Origin: Bacteroidales bacterium
Lineage (GTDB): Bacteria > Bacteroidota > Bacteroidia > Bacteroidales > Tenuifilaceae
Length of the DNA stretch: 64,000 bases
Assembly (NCBI GenBank): GCA_016931855.1
Contig: JAFGDZ010000046.1
Location: forward strand, 45,311-109,310
Reading direction: 5' to 3'
A program made the position numbers and the translations under genes. Below, in pieces: positions 1-8,746 of the stretch. The notes beneath the pieces were generated by a model. The model searched no databases. It saw nothing but the letters and a program-made list of their open reading frames with translations, and was not told where the DNA came from. Each line of letters starts with the position of its first letter. The first letter of the stretch is position 1.

Positions 1-936
1 TTTGTTACTAGGCATGCCGTACAGCTGTTTGATAGGTTTGCAACCTATAACGGCTCAAATCCATACAAAGCCCCAGGAACGCTAACTGTTATTCCGCATT
101 TGGAGCATAATGTTGGTGCTTTTTTCCCGGAAAAGGGGATGTACAGCATAGCCACGTCAATGGAGACATTGGCCAAGAAGCTTGGAGTTGAGGTGGTGCT
201 TAATAGTAGGGTGCAGGCCATAGAACCGCGGCGGGGGCGCATTGCTGGGATAAAGGTAAATGGCGTATCGGCTGCTGCCGATATAGTAGTTAACGATACC
301 GATATTTTTACCGCATATCCCGAGTTGTTAAGCCCCAAACGGCTTAGCTCCTTTTATAAAATGCAGAAGCCATCGTCGTCGGCACTTATCTTTTATTGGG
401 GAGTAAAGGGTAATTTTCCCAAGTTAGACCTGCATAATATCCTCTTTAGCAGCGATTATAAGGGCGAGTTTAACACCCTGATGCGCAAAGATATTAGTAT
501 AGACCCAACGGTTTATATATTCATAAGCGCAAAGGCTGTTCCTACCGACGCACCTATGGGACATGAGAACTGGTTTGTTATGGTGAATGCGCCCGAGGAT
601 TGTGGTCAGAACTGGGACGAGTTGGTTAAGCGCACCCGAATTGCCATTGTTGAGAAGATTAAGCGCACCTTAGGGATAGATGTTGAGCCCCTTATTGTTT
701 GCGAAAATGTGCTAACGCCACCGCTAATAGAGCAGCGAACAGGCTCTTATCGGGGTGCCCTGTATGGCATTAGCTCCAACAACCCATTTGCTGCGTTTAG
801 TAGGCATCCCAATCGTTCCCGAAGCATACAAAACCTGTACTTTGTAGGGGGGAGCGTGCATCCAGGCGGAGGTATTCCTTTGTGCTTAGCATCAGCAAAA
901 ATTGTTGATGAGTACATTAGCGAGGCGGGTTTGTGA
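1..936 (+). CDS. Phytoene/carotenoid desaturase, CrtI/CrtD family, C-terminal part
   Basis: The reading frame is open from base 1, so the gene starts outside the window and only about 311 C-terminal codons are present. The family oxidises carotenoid precursors at the membrane with FAD. Support comes from the end of the protein, where YFVGGSVHPGGGIPLCLASA matches the conserved C-terminal FAD-contacting motif of CrtI-type desaturases, and from the internal segment FPEKGMYSIATSMETLAKK, typical of the same family. A TTG at 100 is an internal codon, not a start. The genes that follow (CruF-like hydratase, acyltransferase, glycosyltransferase) fit a carotenoid cluster. Whether it is a phytoene desaturase (CrtI) or a 3',4'-desaturase (CrtD) cannot be told without the N-terminus and a tree. 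Confidence 0.88.
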   Translation, partial: FVTRHAVQLFDRFATYNGSNPYKAPGTLTVIPHLEHNVGAFFPEKGMYSIATSMETLAKKLGVEVVLNSRVQAIEPRRGRIAGIKVNGVSAAADIVVNDTDIFTAYPELLSPKRLSSFYKMQKPSSSALIFYWGVKGNFPKLDLHNILFSSDYKGEFNTLMRKDISIDPTVYIFISAKAVPTDAPMGHENWFVMVNAPEDCGQNWDELVKRTRIAIVEKIKRTLGIDVEPLIVCENVLTPPLIEQRTGSYRGALYGISSNNPFAAFSRHPNRSRSIQNLYFVGGSVHPGGGIPLCLASAKIVDEYISEAGL

Positions 937-937
937 T

Positions 938-1092
938 TGGAGATTAGTGTTTAGTGTTTAGTGTATAGTGTTTGGTTTCTTTAATCTTATATCTATCGTC
1001 TAAAGTCTAACGTCTAATATCTAACGTCTTCTCTTAATCCTTTAACCTTTAACCTTTAACCTTTAACCTTTAACCTTTAACCTTTAACCTTT
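938..1092. repeat. Intergenic low-complexity heptamer repeats
   Basis: The gap between the desaturase and the CruF-like gene starts with several imperfect copies of a 7-mer of the type GTTTAGT, passes through TCTAACG-like units, and ends in about eight tandem copies of CCTTTAA (about 1037-1092) that stop only 10 bases before the next start codon. Similar mixtures occur near 9540-9680, 15860-15910, 41930-42050 and 45115-45280. Confidence 0.85.
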
Positions 1093-1101
1093 CATCCTTC
1101 C

Positions 1102-1746
1102 ATGTCTTCAAAATCACTAAAAATAGCAGTAGCCCTTTCCTATGCCATTGGTGTAATGGGTTTATGGCTTAAGCGTGACAATCCTGAGGTATTTAAGTTA
1201 AGCTGGATGTTTTCGGTAGCCTCACTAGTGGCGTTGATGCTTTTTCATAAGCAATACACAAAGCGTTTTGTTCTGCTAACCCTACTAGTAGGCTTATTGG
1301 GGTGGCTTGTAGAGGCTGTTGGCGTGAATACAGGGTTAATTTTTGGCGATTACATTTATGGTGAATCACTTGGTTTAAAATTGCTCTCAACGCCCCTTGT
1401 AATGGCAGTTAACTGGATTTTTATGGTTTATGCTACAACCTATGCCGTTACCCGAGTTAAGCTGTTTACCAATCGCTACGTTGCATCTCTTATGGCAGCC
1501 ATTGTAATGGTTGGTTACGATTTTTTTCTTGAGCCCGTTGCCATAAGGCTACAGATGTGGGCTTGGGCAACCGTAAATCCGCCAATCCAAAACTATGTTG
1601 GGTGGTTTTTAACGGCCTTCCTTTTTAGCTTGTTGATGATTAGGCCGATGCAAAAGGCGGAGAATTCCATCTCAAATTGGCTGCTTGCCTGTCAGTTCCT
1701 ATTCTTTGTGGCGATGTATATATCAATTGTTTTCCTTGGATTTTAA
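1102..1746 (+). CDS. Carotenoid biosynthesis membrane protein, CruF-like (DUF422)
   Basis: This 214-residue protein is almost entirely hydrophobic, with about seven predicted membrane segments. It resembles the DUF422/CruF family of carotenoid 1',2'-hydratases, which add water to the psi end of acyclic or monocyclic carotenoids. The family-like segment GVNTGLIFGDYIYGESLGLKLLSTP runs at about residues 74-98, and a second, YDFFLEPVAIRLQMWAW, at about 139-155. The ATG at 1102 follows directly on the heptamer repeats and is the first start in frame. It lies 12 bases before an acyltransferase and just downstream of a desaturase, as expected for one pathway. The assignment rests on remembered family features and context; exact substrate is unknown. 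Confidence 0.75.
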   Translation: MSSKSLKIAVALSYAIGVMGLWLKRDNPEVFKLSWMFSVASLVALMLFHKQYTKRFVLLTLLVGLLGWLVEAVGVNTGLIFGDYIYGESLGLKLLSTPLVMAVNWIFMVYATTYAVTRVKLFTNRYVASLMAAIVMVGYDFFLEPVAIRLQMWAWATVNPPIQNYVGWFLTAFLFSLLMIRPMQKAENSISNWLLACQFLFFVAMYISIVFLGF

Positions 1747-1758
1747 CCTTGCTGCTGT

Positions 1759-2382
1759 ATGATAATGCCTAGGCACACATCCCTTTACATCCGTTTCTTT
1801 AACTGGTACACAAAACGAATTCTGCGCAGCGATTTTCATGATGTGAGAGTTGTTGGGGATATAAGCCTAAAATCAACCGATTCCATACTGCTTATTCCCA
1901 ACCACTTTAGCTGGTGGGATGGTTTTTTTGCCTGGCATCTTAACCGTGTGCTACTTCAAAAGCGGTTTCATGTTATGATGTTGGAGGAGCAGCTCTCTAA
2001 GCATCGGTTTTTTAGTAAAATAGGTGCTTTTTCTGTTAATCCGCATAGCAGAGAGATTGTGGAAAGCCTTACATTTGCCTCTGGTTTGCTGAGGTCTAAG
2101 GGAAATCTGCTGGTGTTCTTTCCGCAGGGGAAGTTTTATTGCCAGCATATTGCCGAGTATCAGTTTTACAAGGGGGTAGAGCGACTAGTGCTCCAATCGG
2201 CTACATGCAAAACGGTTTTTGCAAATGTTATTATAGATTATTTCGAGAACCGGAAACCCACCGCGGTAATTCATTTTAAGGAGGTGGGTATTGCAGGACT
2301 TTCAGCAACAGAAATAGCAAAGGAGTACACCGCTTTTGCTAATGACTGTAGGTTAAATCAGCAAAAAATATTTAAGCAATGA
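1759..2382 (+). CDS. PlsC-like acyltransferase, possibly CruD-like
   Basis: A 207-residue acyltransferase of the lysophospholipid acyltransferase superfamily. The catalytic HX4D motif is seen as NHFSWWD at about residues 48-54, and the second block FFPQGKF (about 120-126) replaces the usual FPEGT. It starts 12 bases after the CruF-like gene, and its stop overlaps the next start in an ATGA, implying translational coupling with the glycosyltransferase. In green sulfur bacteria CruC (glycosyltransferase) and CruD (acyltransferase) together make acylated carotenoid glycosides; the pair here suggests the same chemistry, by inference. Start may be the ATG at 1759 or the one at 1765. It could instead act on glycerolipids. 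Confidence 0.8.
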   Translation: MIMPRHTSLYIRFFNWYTKRILRSDFHDVRVVGDISLKSTDSILLIPNHFSWWDGFFAWHLNRVLLQKRFHVMMLEEQLSKHRFFSKIGAFSVNPHSREIVESLTFASGLLRSKGNLLVFFPQGKFYCQHIAEYQFYKGVERLVLQSATCKTVFANVIIDYFENRKPTAVIHFKEVGIAGLSATEIAKEYTAFANDCRLNQQKIFKQ

Positions 2383-3488
2383 TAGCCTTTTACCTTACCC
2401 TTCCGCTTGTGCTGGTTGCTGTAATCCGGCTTTTGGTTGTGCTTTTTAACTTTTTAAGTAAACCCTATTTGCCCGTTAGTTCACCTAAGGTGAGCCCGAT
2501 GGTTTCGGTACTAGTACCCGCACGTAACGAGGAGGCCAACATCGCAAATCTTCTTAATGGTTTGCAATTGCAGGAGTATTCCAACATGGAGATTCTGGTT
2601 TACAACGATGAGTCAACCGATAGCACCGCCGCTATAGTTGACGAATTTGCTAATGCTGATTCTAGAATTCGCCTTATTAACGGTGATTCTAAACCCGAGG
2701 GATGGATGGGCAAGAACTATGCTTGCCACAGGTTATCGGAGCAGGCTAGGGGAGACTATTTTCTTTTTCTTGATGCCGATGTAGCCGTAAAGCCTAGTTT
2801 TGTTGGTAGTTCATTAGCGTATTTGGAGTCCAAAAGGTTAACGTTACTTAGCATGTTTCCGCACCAGCAAATGGGTACTTGGGGCGAGCGTGTTACCGTT
2901 CCCGTTATGCAGTGGGTACTGCTAAGCCTGCTTCCATTGCGCTTTGTGATGTGGTCTAAACGCCGTTCCCTAGCAGCAGCAAATGGTCAGGTTATGCTTT
3001 TTGATGCCCATTTGTACAAGCAGTACCAGTGGCACCAGCAGTTTAAGGATTCTGCCGCCGAGGATATTGCCATTAGTCGTGGCATAAAGCGGGCAAGGCT
3101 TCGCATGGCAACCCTTTTGGGGAGCGATGATGTATCGTGCCGTATGTACCACTCATACACCGATGCGGTAACGGGTTTTGCAAAAAATGTTTGTCAGTAC
3201 TTTGGTGGTAACCGCATGGTTATGGCAGTTTTTGCGCTGTTATCAACCTTTGGTTTTATTCCAGTGCTGTACTTTGTGCCATTCCCATTGGTATTTGTTT
3301 ACCTATTTGCCAAAATATTTTCCCGTATGCTAGTGGCCTACCTCACATTTCAGAAGCCGCTGGTAAGCGTTCTGTTACAGCCAGTGCAGCAACTGGCGTT
3401 TTTGCAAATGGTTTGGCAATCACTTAAGTTACATTCAGGTAAAGAGCTAATATGGAAAGGACGAGCATACTCAAAGGAATCGCTTTAA
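2379..3488 (+). CDS. Family 2 glycosyltransferase, CruC-like, membrane anchored
   Basis: A 369-residue GT-A type glycosyltransferase. An N-terminal membrane segment is followed by the GT2 nucleotide-sugar fold: VSVLVPARNEEANIANLL (about 43-60), YNDESTDST (about 75-83) and the metal-binding DADVAV (DXD, about 132-137). Two or three hydrophobic segments close the protein (about 275-345). The start overlaps the acyltransferase stop by 4 bases. Context suggests transfer of a sugar to the hydroxyl made by the CruF-like hydratase, as CruC does in Chlorobaculum. Related proteins are also annotated as CrtQ-type hopene or carotenoid glycosyltransferases, so the acceptor is inferred. Confidence 0.8.
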   Translation: MIAFYLTLPLVLVAVIRLLVVLFNFLSKPYLPVSSPKVSPMVSVLVPARNEEANIANLLNGLQLQEYSNMEILVYNDESTDSTAAIVDEFANADSRIRLINGDSKPEGWMGKNYACHRLSEQARGDYFLFLDADVAVKPSFVGSSLAYLESKRLTLLSMFPHQQMGTWGERVTVPVMQWVLLSLLPLRFVMWSKRRSLAAANGQVMLFDAHLYKQYQWHQQFKDSAAEDIAISRGIKRARLRMATLLGSDDVSCRMYHSYTDAVTGFAKNVCQYFGGNRMVMAVFALLSTFGFIPVLYFVPFPLVFVYLFAKIFSRMLVAYLTFQKPLVSVLLQPVQQLAFLQMVWQSLKLHSGKELIWKGRAYSKESL

Positions 3489-4204
3489 CGCTTGCTCTTT
3501 TTTTATCGGTTGCTGTATTTGGTGCTACCCATAAGCAGCGGCTTTACCAGTGCTACCTTACGGGCAATATGGCCGATTGGCTTGTGGTTATGGATGAGCT
3601 TAGCTCGGAGTATAACCGTACTAAAAGCGTTGAAACCCTATTTGAGCTAACCCATGCCCAGTATGGGTACATAGGGTATTTACTGGGTGTTGATGATGAG
3701 GATAGAGCCGAAAAGTTCCTAGAAAAAGCTAATTATAACATTGATATACTCCTTAACAAGCATCCCCGCTGGGTTGAAGCGCTAGCGCTTAAAGGTGCAT
3801 TTATTGCGTATCGCATTGCCATAAGTCCGTACAAGGCTCCATTTATTGGCCCGGAGAGCATAAGGGTAATTGATAAGGCGCTTGCAATAGACTCATCAAA
3901 TCCTTACGCATTAAATGAGAAGGCCAATGCAAAGCTCTACGCCCCGCTAATGTTTGGGGGTAATCCGCAAGAGGCCGTACTCTTGTACATGCGGGCGCTT
4001 AAGAGCATAGAGAAGTCTGCTGCCGAAGCCACACAGTACGAGTGGTGGCACCTAAACGTAATGGCACAGCTGGCCATTGCAGCCGAAAAATCGGGGCAGG
4101 TTGAACTCGCCCGTTCCACCTACAAAAGAATACTACATATTGCCCCAGAGTTTAAGTGGGTGCGCGATGAGCTGTATGCCAAGTTTAAAAAGAGGCATGG
4201 GTAA
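3452..4204 (+). CDS. Exported tetratricopeptide-repeat protein of unknown role
   Basis: A 250-residue protein with a signal peptide (MERTSILKGIALTLALFLSV, cleavage probably after VFGA) and helical repeats of TPR type; the clearest are at about 146-168 (IDKALAIDSSNPYALNEKANAKL) and 215-238 (EKSGQVELARSTYKRILHIAPEF). The ATG at 3452 lies inside the glycosyltransferase, giving a 37-base overlap; it is preferred because later starts would remove the signal peptide. It is the last gene of the carotenoid run. No enzymatic motif is visible; a periplasmic scaffold is possible but not shown. Confidence 0.75.
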   Translation: MERTSILKGIALTLALFLSVAVFGATHKQRLYQCYLTGNMADWLVVMDELSSEYNRTKSVETLFELTHAQYGYIGYLLGVDDEDRAEKFLEKANYNIDILLNKHPRWVEALALKGAFIAYRIAISPYKAPFIGPESIRVIDKALAIDSSNPYALNEKANAKLYAPLMFGGNPQEAVLLYMRALKSIEKSAAEATQYEWWHLNVMAQLAIAAEKSGQVELARSTYKRILHIAPEFKWVRDELYAKFKKRHG

Positions 4205-4348
4205 CGCTAAGTAGCGTTTGCTAATACTGCGCACAATGGGTTGAGCCAATTATGTAAGCAGCTGCCGCTTTTGTTACCGTAGCTCATTTTTTTGTTGATA
4301 TTAATCATGTTTGGAATAATGGCACCGTCTTTTTTGTAATATTGGGGC

Positions 4349-4378
4349 TTTGTTAAGTCCACTTTTTTAGTATTTTTA
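4349..4378 (+). promoter_or_regulatory. Likely promoter of the NhaD/ArsB-type transporter
   Basis: TTTG at 4349-4352 and TATTTTTA at 4371-4378 are 18 bases apart. This fits the Bacteroidota -33 TTTG / -7 TAnnTTTG pattern with one mismatch in the -7 box. The start codon is 42 bases downstream. Confidence 0.5.
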
Positions 4379-4419
4379 GTTAGGCGTAAGTAAACCAGTT
4401 ATAAATCAAAACAATTATT

Positions 4420-5742
4420 ATGGAGCATGAAGTTGTGCAGCACATTGAGGGTTATACCATAATCCCTTTTGTTTTAATGCTTGCTGCAATTGCCGTAGGG
4501 CCAATGCTATTTGAGCATTGGTGGGAAAAGAATAAGAATAAGCTGATAGTGTCGCTTGTTTTGGGCATTCCAACTGCAATACTGCTTATTGCAAAGGGCT
4601 TTTTTCCAGAGTTGGAGCATCAGCTAGTATTCGATTACGTTCCATTTATCATTTTATTAGGTGGTTTGTTTGTTGTTACAGGCGGCATTCACCTAAGTGG
4701 GGATATAAAAGCAACGCCAGTTGCTAACTCCACATTTTTGGCAATAGGAGCAATTCTTGCTTCATTTATGGGAACTACAGGTGCTGCAATGCTGCTAATT
4801 CGTCCTGTTATTGCAACCAATAGCCAGCGTAAGTATAAGGTGCACACCATCCTGTTCTTTATTGCAATGGTTGCTAACTGCGGCGGTTTACTTACTCCGC
4901 TAGGAGACCCTCCTTTATTCCTGCTTTACTTAAGGGGTGCAAGCTTTACTTGGTTCTTCCACTTATTACCAGAGTACCTGCTTTTGAATGGAGCCTTGCT
5001 TGTTGTTTATTTCTTTGTTGACTGGTTCTTATACCGTAAGGAACCTCAGGAAAACTTGATTAGGGATGAGATCAACGTGGAGCCAATTCGCCTACAAGGG
5101 AATCTTAACTTTTTGTGGCTTGCTGGTATTATTCTATCGGTGGCATTCCTAAACAAGCAGTATATTCCAGAACTAGAGCATAATCATTTCTTAGGCTTTA
5201 TAAGGGAAGGAGCCATTTTGCTTATGGCGCTTTTGTCCATAGTAACTACTAAGAAGGGATTGCGCGAAGCCAATCACTTTACATGGCACCCTATTCTTGA
5301 GGTGGCGTTCCTCTTCCTTGGTATATTTATAACCATGGTTCCTGCGCTTCTTTACCTAAAAGAGAATGCCGCAACATTAGGGTTAACCACTCCAATCCAG
5401 TTTTACTTTGCTACGGGTGCTCTTTCTGGGTTCCTAGACAATGCTCCAACCGCACTTGCGTTCCACTCGTTAGCAAAGGGTTTATTTGCTAGTATGCCCG
5501 AGATGTTTGCTGGAATTCCCATTGTGGCTGGAATTCCCGAAACATTGCTTGCTGCAATATCAATAGGTGCAGTATTCTTTGGTAGCATGACCTATATTGG
5601 CAACGGGCCTAACTTTATGGTTAAGGCTATTGCAGAGGAGAGCAAAATTAAAATGCCCGACTTTTTTAGCTATATGTACAAGTTCTCATTAATTGTGCTT
5701 CTTCCAATATTTGTGCTGGTTGCCTTAGTGTTCTTGTTGTAA
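4420..5742 (+). CDS. Sodium:proton antiporter-like / ion transporter superfamily protein (NhaD/ArsB type)
   Basis: A 440-residue polytopic inner-membrane protein with about eleven to twelve hydrophobic segments. Family features of the ArsB/NhaD ion transporter superfamily are visible: GTTGAAMLLIRPVIATN (about 106-122), NCGGLLTPLGDPPLFLLYL (about 151-169), LDNAPTALAF (about 337-346) and YIGNGPNFMVKAIAEE (about 391-406). The two half-sites with conserved small residues and Asn/Asp are typical of Na+/H+ exchange in this group. It is monocistronic, with its own promoter and a strong terminator 24 bases after the stop. Substrate could be Na+, arsenite or a dicarboxylate; Na+/H+ exchange is the usual annotation for Bacteroidota members. 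Confidence 0.85.
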   Translation: MEHEVVQHIEGYTIIPFVLMLAAIAVGPMLFEHWWEKNKNKLIVSLVLGIPTAILLIAKGFFPELEHQLVFDYVPFIILLGGLFVVTGGIHLSGDIKATPVANSTFLAIGAILASFMGTTGAAMLLIRPVIATNSQRKYKVHTILFFIAMVANCGGLLTPLGDPPLFLLYLRGASFTWFFHLLPEYLLLNGALLVVYFFVDWFLYRKEPQENLIRDEINVEPIRLQGNLNFLWLAGIILSVAFLNKQYIPELEHNHFLGFIREGAILLMALLSIVTTKKGLREANHFTWHPILEVAFLFLGIFITMVPALLYLKENAATLGLTTPIQFYFATGALSGFLDNAPTALAFHSLAKGLFASMPEMFAGIPIVAGIPETLLAAISIGAVFFGSMTYIGNGPNFMVKAIAEESKIKMPDFFSYMYKFSLIVLLPIFVLVALVFLL

Positions 5743-5765
5743 TATTTTATAGCGATACATTAAAC

Positions 5766-5800
5766 AAAAGCGGGTCTGTAGTAATTGCAGACCCGCTTTT
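5766..5800. terminator. Bidirectional intrinsic terminator
   Basis: A perfect 13-bp inverted repeat (AAAAGCGGGTCTG and its complement) with an 8-base loop, flanked by A and T runs, sits between the converging transporter gene and the HMA gene that ends at 5820. Confidence 0.9.
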
Positions 5801-5819
5801 TAAATTGTAGAAAGCTATG

Positions 5820-6152
5820 CTACTTGGGGTTTTTCTTTGTGTCTGGTTCAACAATTTTGGCATCGTACCCAAGTTTCTCTACAGCCTTTAGCAGCTTGTC
5901 GTCGCTATTCTTATCGGCTTTATACTTTATTGTTACCGTTTTGCTTGGAAGATCAACGGATATGGATTTAACTCCCTTCTCAAAGGCTATATCGCGTTCA
6001 ATCTTCTTCTTGCAGCTTTCACAGGTCATCGAAGCCCAAATAGTAACCTCTTTTTCTCCTGTTGGCTTTTGTGCTTTTAGGCTATTTCCAATTCCCGTTA
6101 AGATTAAAAAAAGAACGGGTAGTGCTAAGAGTAAAATGTGTTTTGCTTTCAT
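5820..6152 (-). CDS. Exported HMA-domain heavy-metal-binding protein
   Basis: A 110-residue protein with a signal peptide (MKAKHILLLALPVLFLILTG) followed by one heavy-metal-associated (HMA) domain at about residues 35-102. The metal site is MTCESCKK, the MxCxxC loop that binds Cu+ or Zn2+ in CopZ- and MerP-like proteins. It lies 32 bases downstream of a second, cytoplasmic HMA gene and belongs to a minus-strand run with a TonB receptor. A role as a periplasmic metal carrier is inferred. The Lys-rich C-terminus is unremarkable. Confidence 0.88.
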   Translation of the reverse strand: MKAKHILLLALPVLFLILTGIGNSLKAQKPTGEKEVTIWASMTCESCKKKIERDIAFEKGVKSISVDLPSKTVTIKYKADKNSDDKLLKAVEKLGYDAKIVEPDTKKNPK

Positions 6153-6184
6153 AATAGTATCAACTTGTTTGTGTTAGATTAGTA

Positions 6185-6394
6185 TTACTTTACCTCAGGG
6201 TATCCAAGAATTTGCAGCTTAGAGCTTATTTCGGCCCGCTTCTCGCTGGAGCCATCGTAAGTGAACGTTACTGTTGATGATGGAAGATCTACAACAATAT
6301 CGGTTACTCCACCTAGGTTTGTGAGTCCCATTTTAACCGAATTTACGCAACCCATGCATTTCATGTTTGTTACAACTACTGTTTCTGTTTTCAT
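6185..6394 (-). CDS. Small cytoplasmic HMA-domain metal chaperone (CopZ-like)
   Basis: The protein has 69 residues if the ATG at 6394 is used; an upstream in-frame start at 6424 would add ten polar residues without homology to the fold, so 6394 is preferred. It is a single HMA domain with the site MKCMGCVNSVK near the N-terminus (MxCxxC) and the beta-alpha-beta-beta-alpha-beta pattern expected of CopZ or Atx1. No signal peptide is seen, so it should act in the cytosol. It follows the TonB receptor by 59 bases and precedes the exported HMA protein, giving a receptor plus two metal-binding proteins in one transcript. The metal is probably copper, but this is inference. Confidence 0.87.
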   Translation of the reverse strand: MKTETVVVTNMKCMGCVNSVKMGLTNLGGVTDIVVDLPSSTVTFTYDGSSEKRAEISSKLQILGYPEVK

Positions 6395-6453
6395 AATATT
6401 GGTGTTAAGGTTAGTTTTTTTCAAATCAAGGCAGCATAATGTGGCATTGCTCC

Positions 6454-8670
6454 CTATTTGTAAATAGACATTCTTATTCCTGCGTAGAACTTACGACCTG
6501 TAAGTGGCCCCCAAACCTGGGTAGCATCAAAATAGGTGTTGTACGGATCTGCTGCAGAAATAATGGGATTATCCTGCTTAAAGCCAGTAAGGTTCTCAAC
6601 GCCAACGTATAGCTCCCATTTACGGAAAAGCTTTGTTATTTGCGCATTCATTGTTGTGTACGATGGGAACGTTGATTTTCTTTGAAGCTCAGCAGGCAGC
6701 TGCTCGTTAGAAGGTAATGTTCCGCCACCATTAAGTTGTATGGTATAATCAAATTGCCATTTGTTAAATGGTGTTTTGTACCCAAACGTTAACAACCCTT
6801 TGTACTCACTTACAAGAGGTTTTTGCTTAAGCGTGCCGTCTATAGTGGTTTTAACATCGTTTAGGCGGTAAGCCGCAGTAACATCAAACCTAGTAAACGG
6901 TGAGTAGCTGGCTTCAACCTGGAAGCTGTTGGAGTATGAGCGCCCCTTTAGGTTGTAGAAAAGGATTTTTGTGGGATCCTGATCCATATCAACAACCAGC
7001 TGATTTACAAATTTGGTGTGGTAGTAATCGGTGCTTAGGGTAAGCTCTCTATCCCAAAGGTTGTAGCGCTGTGTTATGTTAAGCCCATAGTTCCAAGCAT
7101 CTTCCATCTCAATAGGCTCTGTAAGTTCCATTTGCTTAGAACTGGATAGCAAAAAGGCGTTTTCGGCAATAACTGCAGGCGACCGTAGGCCGCGACCTGC
7201 GCTTGCTCTTAGCGTAACCTGCTGCGCTGGTTGATACCTAAAGTGAATCCTTGGGGTAACAAAATCGCCAAATTGGTTATGGTTATCGTAGCGTACACCT
7301 GTCATAAGCGTGAGCTTGTCAAGGAATTTATAGGTATATTCAAAGTAAACGCCGGGCACATGTTCTTCCCTGTTGTATGTGGTTCCATTTAGCACCTCGT
7401 TGTACTTATCAAAGTTAAAGTTTACACCTGTTTTAACTCCATGACTAGTATTGCCAATGTACGATACAAACACAAGGTTTGAGTGAACACTCTGCTGATC
7501 GGCATTGTAAAGGTTACTCCCAAACATGGATTCTTGGTCGTGATTGCTTGCTGCTGCAATAAAACCAAGGCTAGTAGATGGTCTGTTGAATATGTAGCCC
7601 ACCTTTAGGAATCCCTCTTGGCGTTGGGTTTTTACATCAACCCCAAATGGTTGCCCAGGTATAGAGAGGCTTCCCGATGAGTAGCTCTTTTGTCCTGATA
7701 TTCGGTGCTCATCAAGAATTTTGATTCCAACTTGCGACTCCATATTCTCACCTTGATATTTCCATCGGTTAAAAATGTGGTACTGCTTAATTAACGGGTG
7801 GTCAACAAAGGAGTCCTCGTTATGGTCAACCTTATTGCTCATATTCTCTCCATGAACAAGCAGCATGGTGCTAACCTTTTTGCTAACATCAATGCTGGCA
7901 TTGGCGTTAATCTCGGTCATTCCCAGGTTATTCTGGTAGATGTTAAAGTACATGCGCTCATCGTTCCAAGGCTTTTTGTACTCAATGTTTATTTGCCCGG
8001 TAACACTTTCGTATCCGTTTGCAACCGAAGCGGTTCCTTTGGATACCTGTATGGATTCCATCCACGACCCGGGTACGTAGTACAGCCCAAATACAGAGCC
8101 TAACCCTCTAAGGGTTGGTATGTTCTCGGCTTGCAGCTGCGTGTAGGTTCCGGCAAGGCCAAGCAGCTGTATCTGCTTTGCGCCCGATACGGCATCGCTA
8201 TACGATACATCAACAGAGGCGTTTGTTTCAAAACTTTCGCTTAGGTTGCAGCAGGCAGCCCTTTGAAGCTCTGCGCTTGTAACAATTTGGGTTTGCATAG
8301 GGCTAATCCTATCGTAGTGCGCGCCTTTTGCTGTACCCGTAAATACAACGCCATCTAGCGCAACCGATTGGCTAAGGGTATGCTCCAAGAATGTTTGGTT
8401 ATGTGCAACATCAATGGTGTCGGTTTCAAAACCCACAAAGCTTATAACTAGCTTATGATTAGGTGAGTTAGGGTAATTAATAGAGAATTCTCCATTGGCG
8501 TTAGTTGCGGCGCCAACAGTAGTGCCTAGCCAGAATACATTGGCGCCTATTAGCGGAGCTTTTGTGGCCGATTGGCTTTGCTCATATATCTTACCCTTTA
8601 GCGCTTGCGCACTCGCAGCCGATGCTGCTAGCAAGAGCAGTAGGGTGCTAAGGATTTTTAGTGTTTTCAT
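6454..8670 (-). CDS. TonB-dependent outer-membrane receptor, metal-linked
   Basis: A TonB-dependent receptor of about 738 residues. The ATG at 8670 begins a clear signal peptide (MKTLKILSTLLLLLAASAAS, then AQA), so the in-frame ATG at 8703 is rejected. Domains in order: carboxypeptidase-regulatory-like beta-sandwich (about 25-100), plug domain (about 110-235, with QIQLLGLAGTYTQLQAENIP and VTGQINIEYKKP), and a 22-stranded barrel to the end. The plug contains a CC pair (AACCNLSESFETN) that could contact metal. The adjoining HMA genes suggest uptake of copper or another transition metal rather than of a siderophore; the upstream FeoB genes also allow an iron role. Transcript order is receptor, CopZ-like, exported HMA. 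Confidence 0.88.
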   Translation of the reverse strand: MKTLKILSTLLLLLAASAASAQALKGKIYEQSQSATKAPLIGANVFWLGTTVGAATNANGEFSINYPNSPNHKLVISFVGFETDTIDVAHNQTFLEHTLSQSVALDGVVFTGTAKGAHYDRISPMQTQIVTSAELQRAACCNLSESFETNASVDVSYSDAVSGAKQIQLLGLAGTYTQLQAENIPTLRGLGSVFGLYYVPGSWMESIQVSKGTASVANGYESVTGQINIEYKKPWNDERMYFNIYQNNLGMTEINANASIDVSKKVSTMLLVHGENMSNKVDHNEDSFVDHPLIKQYHIFNRWKYQGENMESQVGIKILDEHRISGQKSYSSGSLSIPGQPFGVDVKTQRQEGFLKVGYIFNRPSTSLGFIAAASNHDQESMFGSNLYNADQQSVHSNLVFVSYIGNTSHGVKTGVNFNFDKYNEVLNGTTYNREEHVPGVYFEYTYKFLDKLTLMTGVRYDNHNQFGDFVTPRIHFRYQPAQQVTLRASAGRGLRSPAVIAENAFLLSSSKQMELTEPIEMEDAWNYGLNITQRYNLWDRELTLSTDYYHTKFVNQLVVDMDQDPTKILFYNLKGRSYSNSFQVEASYSPFTRFDVTAAYRLNDVKTTIDGTLKQKPLVSEYKGLLTFGYKTPFNKWQFDYTIQLNGGGTLPSNEQLPAELQRKSTFPSYTTMNAQITKLFRKWELYVGVENLTGFKQDNPIISAADPYNTYFDATQVWGPLTGRKFYAGIRMSIYK

Positions 8671-8746
8671 TTTCCCTGTTTTGTAGTTTTGCTTGTGCTG
8701 CAATAGTGCATGCAGCCACTTATTAATGGCGGTAACTCGGCTTTTT

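Noticed and set aside
3937..4119. Antisense ORFs within the TPR gene and similar shadows of other genes
   Set aside because: They lie opposite well-supported genes and show composition expected from the complementary strand; none has a family signature.
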